In this document: positions 57,889 to 64,000 of the stretch, in pieces
Layout: each line of letters begins with the position of its first letter
Numbering within the stretch: position 1 is the stretch's first letter
Source of the DNA: Acetobacter ascendens
Lineage (GTDB): Bacteria > Pseudomonadota > Alphaproteobacteria > Acetobacterales > Acetobacteraceae
Length of the DNA stretch: 64,000 nucleotides
Reading direction: 5' to 3'
Assembly (NCBI RefSeq): GCF_001766235.1
Contig: NZ_CP015164.1
Span: forward strand, 2,011,001 to 2,075,000
Translations under genes and position numbers: made by a program
Notes under the pieces: generated by a model
The model's input: the letters and a program-made list of their open reading frames with translations, nothing else
Databases searched by the model: none
What the model was told of the DNA's origin: nothing

Positions 57889-60131
57889 TAACGGGGTTTT
57901 CCATCCGCACTGGCTTACGTGTTCTGGCTGCCGGGTGCGCCATTGGTGTGCTGGCAGGTTTGGGTGCACATCTTGCCCCTGCCAAAGCAGATACCGCACC
58001 ACCCGCAGCATTTAATGCGCCGCAGCCTCCGGTTATCATGCCGGCCCCCAGCACCCTGCAAACGGATGGATCTGCCTTTGCCTTACCCGCCAAGTGGCAG
58101 GTTATCTGGCAAAGCCCGCCCACCCCGCTTTTAAGCCGTGCCACACAACGCTTTGCAAACCGCATGAGCGTAGTGGCCGGGCAGGCTGTTTCTGTCGAAA
58201 GCGCGGAAAAGGACAAAGATACCTTCTCCCTCCACATTCAGTATGCGCATGAGGCCAGTTTTCCCGCCCCCACTATGCGGGAGGATTATACGCTGGATGT
58301 AAAGCCAGATGGCATAACCCTTACCGCGCAAGGCCCTGCCGGTGTGCTGCACGGCTTGGCCAGTATTGTGCAGCTTGTCCGGCGTGAAGCCGCAGGCCCC
58401 GTTATGGCGCAAGCGCATATTGAGGATAGCCCGCGTTTTGCATGGCGAGGGCTGATGCTGGATGTAAGCCGCCACTTTATGTCCATTCCCACCATTCAGC
58501 GGCAACTTGATGCCATGGAAATGGTAAAACTGAACGTGCTGCATCTGCATCTTTCAGATGGCGCAGCGTTTCGGGTAGAAAGCAGACACTACCCACGCCT
58601 GCAAAAAATCAGCAGCCATGGGCAGTATTACACGCAGGCCGAAATCCGTAATCTGGTGCAATATGCGGCAGAAAGGGGCATTCGCATTGTACCGGAGTTT
58701 GATACGCCGGGGCACAGCTTTGCCATGCTGCTGGCCTACCCTCAATACGCCTCTGTCCTGCCCATGAACACAACAGACCGCGCCGAGATCAACCGCGCAG
58801 CGTTGGACCCCACAAACCCTGCCACCTACAGTTTTGTGCGCGGCCTGTATGCTGAAATGTCTGCCTTGTTCCCAGATCCCGTGTTCCATATTGGTGGAGA
58901 TGAGGTGGTAGCCAAACAGTGGACACTCACACCCCGCATCGCGCACTACATGCAAGCACACCATTTTGCCACACCGGCTGATCTGCAAGCCAGTTTTACA
59001 AACCGCGTGGCACAGATGCTCAAAGCCGATGGCAAAACCGTTATGGGGTGGGATGAAGTTCTGGCCGCCAGCGTGCCGCCCCACACCATTATAGAAAGCT
59101 GGCGCGGCCCGGCCAACACGGCAAAAGCGGCAGAGGCTGGCCTGCCTGTAGTCATATCCGGCCCCTATTATCTGGACAGGCTGCTCCCGGCCTCTGCCTA
59201 TTATGAAACAGACCCGCTAGACATTCGCAAAGATGCTGCAGAGGCACAGGCCGCAGCCCAAACAACCGGCCCCGGCGGCACCATTCCCCCCCCAACGGAT
59301 ACCAAGCCCGAAGCCCCCATACCCCCGCTAACAAAGCAGCAAAAAACTCTGATACTGGGGGCTGAAGGCGCGTTATGGACAGAGGTGGTGGATGAAGACA
59401 TGCTGGATGCTCGCCTATGGCCCCGCATGGCCGCTGTAGCGGAGCGTTTTTGGTCCATCCCGCAAAACTGCGTGCCCCAAACCCTGTATGGCAGGCTGGC
59501 CGTAACACAGGACAAGCTGAACCTTCTGGGCCTGAAAAGCCAAGAAGATGCAGATGCCCTGCTAGACCGCTTGGCAGCAGGTGAAACACAAGCCCCGCAT
59601 GTGCTGCTAAGTGCTGTTTCCCCCATCCGCAATTACGCCCATAATCACGAGTTTTTACAAATTCGCCATAAACAGACGGCTACGGAGCAGGATTTAAACA
59701 CTCCATCAGACATTGCCAGCCCAGATAGCTTTGAGGCTGAAAAGTTTAATGCCGAGGCCATTGCTTTTGTAAACGGCAAGGTGGTGCTTAAGCCGGAACT
59801 GGAGCGGCAGCTTACCATTTGGGCGGATAATGATGCCGCTTTTAATCAGGTTGCAGCCCGCCATGCCGCCCTTACCCCGGCACTGGCTGCATCTGCCCGG
59901 CTGGCTGCTTTGGCCCGTGCCGGACTGGCCGCCTTGGGTGCAGAACGCACACCCGGCTGGCGTGAACAGGCACGGCAAACATTGGATGCCGCGCGCAAGG
60001 AAATTGCGGCTTCATCCTCTATCCATGTTGTCACCAACACTCCCCAACCCGCAGGAGATCTGATCCAGCGTATTGTGCCGGGTGTGGACGCTCTGGTTGC
60101 GCATGAGGGCACACTCACATTACTGCCCTAA
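57885..60131 (+). CDS. Beta-N-acetylhexosaminidase, GH20
   Basis: A 748-residue protein coupled to the kinase (ATGA). An N-terminal signal (VLAAGCAIGVLAGLGAHLAPAKA) sends it to the periplasm. A GH20b-like domain precedes the catalytic barrel: WRGLMLDVSRHFMSIPTIQRQLD, VPEFDTPGHSFAM, and HIGGDEV with Asp339-Glu340, the substrate-assisted catalytic pair. A C-terminal helical part of about 200 residues follows. It releases terminal GlcNAc from murein or chitin fragments, feeding the transporter and kinase of the same operon. Confidence 0.9.
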   Translation: MITGFSIRTGLRVLAAGCAIGVLAGLGAHLAPAKADTAPPAAFNAPQPPVIMPAPSTLQTDGSAFALPAKWQVIWQSPPTPLLSRATQRFANRMSVVAGQAVSVESAEKDKDTFSLHIQYAHEASFPAPTMREDYTLDVKPDGITLTAQGPAGVLHGLASIVQLVRREAAGPVMAQAHIEDSPRFAWRGLMLDVSRHFMSIPTIQRQLDAMEMVKLNVLHLHLSDGAAFRVESRHYPRLQKISSHGQYYTQAEIRNLVQYAAERGIRIVPEFDTPGHSFAMLLAYPQYASVLPMNTTDRAEINRAALDPTNPATYSFVRGLYAEMSALFPDPVFHIGGDEVVAKQWTLTPRIAHYMQAHHFATPADLQASFTNRVAQMLKADGKTVMGWDEVLAASVPPHTIIESWRGPANTAKAAEAGLPVVISGPYYLDRLLPASAYYETDPLDIRKDAAEAQAAAQTTGPGGTIPPPTDTKPEAPIPPLTKQQKTLILGAEGALWTEVVDEDMLDARLWPRMAAVAERFWSIPQNCVPQTLYGRLAVTQDKLNLLGLKSQEDADALLDRLAAGETQAPHVLLSAVSPIRNYAHNHEFLQIRHKQTATEQDLNTPSDIASPDSFEAEKFNAEAIAFVNGKVVLKPELERQLTIWADNDAAFNQVAARHAALTPALAASARLAALARAGLAALGAERTPGWREQARQTLDAARKEIAASSSIHVVTNTPQPAGDLIQRIVPGVDALVAHEGTLTLLP

Positions 60132-60177
60132 GCGCGATTTTTTACAAATCAGGCACAGAGCGCCACGCCTGATAATG

Positions 60178-60939
60178 CTACTCTGGTTGTGCCGTGCATA
60201 AATCCCACGGCACAACAGCGTTTTCTACCCGGCGGGTGGTTACACCGTAAGTTTGGCGCACCATCTCATCCGTTAAACTAACAGGCGGGATGGTGTGGCG
60301 GATACGCCCCTGCTGCATCAGCACCAATGTTTTGCAAAAACGTGTGGCCAAAAGCAGATCATGCAGCACCACCACAACACACGTGCCCTGCGCTGCCAGT
60401 TTGCAAAACACCTGCATAACGGCCAAGGCATGCGCTGGGTCTAGCGCTGCTACGGGTTCATCCGCCAGCAAGATGGGGGCCTGCACTGCCAAGGCGCGCG
60501 CCAGCATTAGCCGTGCACGCTCCCCGCCAGAAAGATGGCTGGCCGGGCGATCTGCCAAATCCTGCAAGCCCACTTCTGCCAAGGCCCGTGCCACCGCCGG
60601 ATGATGCAAGGCTTGCGCTGAAGATTCCCCATAAGGCAGACGCCCCAGTGATGCCACCTCCCTTACTGGCATGGGTGGAAACGGTGGCACATCCTGCGGC
60701 ATATACGCCATAAACCGCGCACGCTGGACCAATGTAAGCTGCTGCAACGGTGCGCCATCACACATCACCTGCCCCTGCGTGGCGGGTAACAAGCCCGCCA
60801 TAATGCGCAACAATGTGCTTTTACCTGCACCATTTGGGCCTATCAGCGCCGTAACACTCCCAGCCTCAAACCGCACATTGGCGGATTGAAGAAGCTGTGC
60901 GCCTTCTATGCTGAAACCAACATTTTGCACATTCAGCAT
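60178..60939 (-). CDS. ABC transporter ATPase, B12/iron-chelate uptake type
   Basis: A 253-residue ATPase: Walker A GPNGAGKST (34-42), signature LSGGERARLMLARAL, Walker B ILLADEPVAALD and the switch His in VVVLHDLLLA. Nearest in style to BtuD/HmuV/FecE. Its start overlaps the permease end by 7 bases. Last gene of the uptake operon. Confidence 0.85.
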   Translation of the reverse strand: MLNVQNVGFSIEGAQLLQSANVRFEAGSVTALIGPNGAGKSTLLRIMAGLLPATQGQVMCDGAPLQQLTLVQRARFMAYMPQDVPPFPPMPVREVASLGRLPYGESSAQALHHPAVARALAEVGLQDLADRPASHLSGGERARLMLARALAVQAPILLADEPVAALDPAHALAVMQVFCKLAAQGTCVVVVLHDLLLATRFCKTLVLMQQGRIRHTIPPVSLTDEMVRQTYGVTTRRVENAVVPWDLCTAQPE

Positions 60940-61946
60940 GACAGCATATTCCGTTTTCTAAACAGGATAACGCGGTGGAAAAACACAGGTGCACCCACCA
61001 ACGCCGTAACCACGCCCAACTGCAATTCTGTACGCCCAGCCATAAGCCGCACGGCCAAGTCTGCCGCTAGCAAAAGCGCAGCACCGCCAAAAAATGCAGG
61101 CAACATCAGCCGAGATGGCCGATGCCCCGCCAAAGGCCGCAACAAATGTGGCACCACCAACCCTACAAACCCGATAGCGCCAGAAACCGCAACACAAGAA
61201 CCCACAGCCAACGCCGTACCCACAACCACGCGCATTTGCACGCCCCTTACACCACCCAGCCGAAAGCCGAGGCTCTGGGCTACGTCTTCCCCCATTGTTA
61301 GGGCATCTAATGCGCGGCCACTGCCCATAAGCAGGGCACAGCCCGCCACCACACCGGGCAAGGCCAGCAGCACATCATTAAGTGTGCGATCTGTTAAAGA
61401 CCCCATAAGCCAGTGCATAATTTCAAACGTGGCATAGGGGCTGGGCACCAGGTTGAGCACCAATGCCGTAAGGGCTGCGGTAAAACTGCTTACCGCCGCA
61501 CCAGCCAGCAGCAACACCAATGCACCACCACGCCCTACCAATGCTACCAACAACATGGCTGTTATCAGCGCACCGGCCAAACCACCCAAAGGCAGCAAAG
61601 CCGAGGCAATTTGAAAAAGCCCTGTATAAAACACGCAAACAGCCCCAAGGGCGGCCCCGCCAGAAACACCTAAAAGCCCCGGATCTGCCAGCGGATTGCG
61701 CAAATAACCTTGCAGCACCGCACCACTTAGCCCCAACGTGCCGCCCACCATAAGGGCTAGCAACATGCGTGGCAGGCGCAACTGCCCCATAATCACCGCG
61801 CCTATGGAATGTGCACCGGCCCACCAATCTGCCAGCGCCGCGGGCACGTTAATGCTGCTTTCCCCCCACCACAAAGAGGCCACAGCCATAACAACCACCA
61901 GCAGCGCCAGCAGCGTGTTCAGCACAACGGGGCGCAGGAGCTTCAT
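60933..61946 (-). CDS. ABC transporter permease, FecCD/BtuC family
   Basis: A 337-residue permease with about ten helices. LPRMLLALMVGGTLGLSGAVLQGYLRNPLADPGLLGVSGGAALGAV and AISGAIGFVGLVVPHLLRPLAGHRPSRLMLPAFFGGA-like stretches are the family signatures (here AVSGAIGFVGLVVPHLLRPL). Starts inside the substrate-binding gene's end (ATGA). Confidence 0.9.
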   Translation of the reverse strand: MKLLRPVVLNTLLALLVVVMAVASLWWGESSINVPAALADWWAGAHSIGAVIMGQLRLPRMLLALMVGGTLGLSGAVLQGYLRNPLADPGLLGVSGGAALGAVCVFYTGLFQIASALLPLGGLAGALITAMLLVALVGRGGALVLLLAGAAVSSFTAALTALVLNLVPSPYATFEIMHWLMGSLTDRTLNDVLLALPGVVAGCALLMGSGRALDALTMGEDVAQSLGFRLGGVRGVQMRVVVGTALAVGSCVAVSGAIGFVGLVVPHLLRPLAGHRPSRLMLPAFFGGAALLLAADLAVRLMAGRTELQLGVVTALVGAPVFFHRVILFRKRNMLSC

Positions 61947-62854
61947 GGTTGGGTGTCCTTTACAATGGGCTGCAAGATAGGTGTGTTTTGAACATGCCTT
62001 GCAGCATCAGGCACAACACCATCGCGCGCATGGCGTAATGTGGCCACGGCATCCAGCGTTTGCGGCAGCCCACATAGCCACAGGCGGGCTGGCACATCCA
62101 CAACATGCGGCGGCGCAAACATGGCCAGCATAACCGGGTTGGCCAGCATAGCCTGCGCAAGGGAATGGCCGGGACCGGAGGGGTCTCTCACCAGTAAATC
62201 CGGGTGATAGGCCAAAAGCACCTCCAGCGGCACGCGCCCACCTAAAGGGGATGTGCCTGCCGTGGTGGCAAAGTTGCGCAAACCGGCATGGGCCAGCACA
62301 TCATCTGGCAAGCTATGGGCATGCACTACAAAACCATTGGCCTCATACACCACGGCTATGGGGTCTGATACTTGGCGGGTTGTGGCTATTTCTGCCAACC
62401 GGGCCTGAAAAGCCGCCACAAGTTGCCGCCCGCGTTCTGGGTGCCCCACTGCATTGGCAACTTGCATGATCTGGTCAGGAATATCCGCCAAAGAGGATGC
62501 AGGTGGCAACGTAAGCACCTTGGCCCCTACCTCCTTGGCGGCACGCACAGCCAAGCGGGCTGTAAAGCGGCCTGCCAGCACCACATCTGGTTTGGCGGCC
62601 AGCACTGTTTCTGCTGTGGATTGCAACACCGGCACATCCTGCGCCTGCAGGCACAACACGGATTCCGTACAATCCCGCGCAAGGGTGGATACGCCAATAA
62701 TATCCTTGTGGTCTGCCAACATAAGGGCAAGCTGATCTGTGCACAGGTTGAGCGATGCCACACGCTCTGCCCATGCGGCATTGGGTGCAGGCACCGCAAA
62801 GGCTGCCCCCAATGCCCACACAACCACCCGGCGAAGGAATACGGAAAAGCGCAT
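61943..62854 (-). CDS. ABC transporter periplasmic substrate-binding protein (BtuF-like)
   Basis: A 303-residue protein with signal peptide (VVWALGAAFAVPAPNAAWA). The TroA-type fold begins with RVASLNLCTDQLALMLADHKDIIGVSTLARD, then LAAKPDVVLAGRFTARLAVRAAKEVGAKVLTLPPASSL. This start resembles cobalamin and iron-chelate binders. Coupled to the TonB receptor (TGATG) and the permease. Cobalamin is the favoured ligand by operon layout, heme or siderophore not excluded. Confidence 0.78.
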   Translation of the reverse strand: MRFSVFLRRVVVWALGAAFAVPAPNAAWAERVASLNLCTDQLALMLADHKDIIGVSTLARDCTESVLCLQAQDVPVLQSTAETVLAAKPDVVLAGRFTARLAVRAAKEVGAKVLTLPPASSLADIPDQIMQVANAVGHPERGRQLVAAFQARLAEIATTRQVSDPIAVVYEANGFVVHAHSLPDDVLAHAGLRNFATTAGTSPLGGRVPLEVLLAYHPDLLVRDPSGPGHSLAQAMLANPVMLAMFAPPHVVDVPARLWLCGLPQTLDAVATLRHARDGVVPDAARHVQNTPILQPIVKDTQP

Positions 62855-64000
62855 CAGTAATTCAGTGTAAAGCCGCCATAGCCTGCACGGCCGGGCTGAA
62901 GGTAGCCTATGGGGCTTTCATACTGGCGGTTGAGCAAGTTATCCGCCCGTGCAAACACCGTAACATAACGATTGATTTTATAACTGGCCGCCAGATCTAT
63001 GGTGAAATATCCATGATCTTTGCCGCATGTGCTGCAATACTGGTACGTATCGGAAATAACCGGCGTATCGCGCGAACCGCTGACATACAGAATATTGCCC
63101 GAAAGCGAGAGCCCATCCACCGGCTGCCATGTGGTGTTGAAGTTGAACTTGTGCTGCGGGCGGCGCTGGAGCGCCTGCCCGGTAGAGGCATCTCGCGCGT
63201 GGGTCCATGTATAGTTCAGGTTGAAATCCAGCGTATCCAGCGCTTTCCAGTCCAGATACGCTTCCACGCCATACATGCGGGCACGGGCTACGTTATTGTA
63301 GGAATAAGTGGAATAGTAATTTTCGTAGGAACTGACAGACTGAATAAGATTGCGCACGTGGTTTTCATACCATGTGGCCCCAAAATGCAATTTGTCATGC
63401 GCCAAGGTTTGTTCCACGCCCACATCATACCCTATCAGACGTTCGGCCCGCAGGTTGGGGTTGCCCTTTTCCGCATAGCTGGTGGAAATCTGGTTGGCAA
63501 AAAGCTGATACAATGAAGGGCCATGAAAACCACTGCCCGCACTGGCCTTGATAACCGTGCCGCTGTGCGGAATATGAATGGCCGGGGCCACGCGCCATGT
63601 GACGTAATTGCCGTAGCGAGAATTGGCATCATACCGGATATTGGCTGCTCCATATAAAATCTTGTTCCAGTTACCCTGATACTGCCCGTAGCCTGCCGTG
63701 GTATCCATGCCCGCGCTGGTGCTGAAGGGCGTGGATGATGCCGCGCTATTTCCTTGGCTAGAATTAAACGTATCATGAAAATGCTCTGCCCCCACAAGCA
63801 GAGATCCGTATTTGTCCAGATTAACAGTGCCGTGCCAATCTATTTTAATGCGACTGGTGCGGTAATATGTGGGATCATACTGCAAGGCATCGCCTTCCAG
63901 CGTGGTGCCAGTTTCTGTCCAGCTTCTGCGGCCTGCCATATACCCCAGACCAATCACCTGATCGAACTTACCCCCGAATGAGGACAAATGCGCTGTGCCC
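62854..64000 (-). CDS. TonB-dependent receptor, BtuB-like (partial, N-terminus outside)
   Basis: At least 381 residues of the C-terminal barrel; the frame is open to the window end. Strands such as KASAGSGFHGPSLYQLFANQ, NLRAERLIGYDVGVEQTL and FARADNLLNRQYESPIGYLQPGRAGYGGFTLNY are those of TonB receptors of the BtuB/vitamin B12 group. The plug and TonB box, and any cobalamin riboswitch, would be beyond 64000. First gene of the four-gene coupled uptake operon. Confidence 0.85.
   Translation of the reverse strand, partial: GTAHLSSFGGKFDQVIGLGYMAGRRSWTETGTTLEGDALQYDPTYYRTSRIKIDWHGTVNLDKYGSLLVGAEHFHDTFNSSQGNSAASSTPFSTSAGMDTTAGYGQYQGNWNKILYGAANIRYDANSRYGNYVTWRVAPAIHIPHSGTVIKASAGSGFHGPSLYQLFANQISTSYAEKGNPNLRAERLIGYDVGVEQTLAHDKLHFGATWYENHVRNLIQSVSSYENYYSTYSYNNVARARMYGVEAYLDWKALDTLDFNLNYTWTHARDASTGQALQRRPQHKFNFNTTWQPVDGLSLSGNILYVSGSRDTPVISDTYQYCSTCGKDHGYFTIDLAASYKINRYVTVFARADNLLNRQYESPIGYLQPGRAGYGGFTLNY

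Noticed and set aside
60132..60177. Terminator between the GH20 gene and the ABC ATPase gene
   Set aside because: ATCAGGC and GCCTGAT can pair but the loop is long and no T-run follows on either strand.

Overview
The window looks like a chromosomal segment of an acetic acid bacterium, most likely Acetobacter or a close relative. The reasons are a three-part molybdopterin aldehyde dehydrogenase with its cytochrome c, several secreted proteins ending in a Hint domain of the type common in Acetobacteraceae, GT61/FkbM/heptosyltransferase surface-sugar genes, and IS5-family elements like those known from Gluconobacter and Acetobacter. No tRNA, rRNA or CRISPR array was seen. The genus is an inference from gene content, not from a marker gene.

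Layout. 1-4.5 kb is a decayed prophage: a divergent regulator region, a CII-like regulator, small early genes, the first 50 or so codons of a primase, an IS5-family element, then the C-terminal part of a lysozyme and a lysis cassette. 4.5-9 kb is AT-rich and holds a zinc-ribbon protein, Hint protein 1, a small protein that shares a promoter with the prophage edge gene, and a lipoprotein. 9.2-11.3 kb is an MFS transporter split by an IS. Hint protein 2 (11.4-13.1 kb) is the only undamaged Hint gene. 13.5-16 kb carries a methyltransferase and a GT61 glycosyltransferase. 16.1-20.1 kb is the aldehyde dehydrogenase operon, followed by an AldA-type NAD-linked dehydrogenase, a LysR regulator and an aldo/keto reductase. 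24.5-30 kb is a quinoprotein amine dehydrogenase operon (mauBEDA-like plus cytochrome c, outer-membrane barrel and a second MauD-like protein) with two coding lesions. 30.2-31.7 kb is a LysR/PACE efflux pair. 31.8-34.2 kb is a membrane glycosyltransferase split by an IS. 35.3-37.2 kb holds bfd, gpsA and dps. 38.6-41.3 kb is Hint protein 3, split by an IS. 41.4-49 kb holds an FkbM methyltransferase with a MITE in its 5' end, aspartate 4-decarboxylase, an AI-2E-type permease, DUF4112, msrB and an IS-split photolyase. 49.1-54 kb is Hint protein 4 (IS plus frameshift), translationally coupled to a strand-loop-strand O-heptosyltransferase that has lost an internal segment. 54.5-60.1 kb is an amino-sugar/murein-recycling operon. 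60.2-64 kb is a TonB receptor plus BtuF/C/D-type ABC uptake operon that runs off the window.

The dominant theme is very recent IS expansion: four 864-bp copies, three 905-bp copies, one 843-bp element, one element of about 1.29 kb, and two short MITE-like derivatives carrying the same ends. Together the IS copies take up about 13% of the window. Surface and secreted-protein genes are hit most: three of four Hint genes, the heptosyltransferase, the FkbM gene and the membrane glycosyltransferase are damaged. An MFS transporter, the photolyase and the amine dehydrogenase operon are also broken. Two of the lesions are single-base losses in short G/C runs and could be sequence errors; the IS insertions, the nonsense codon and the heptosyltransferase deletion are less easily explained that way.
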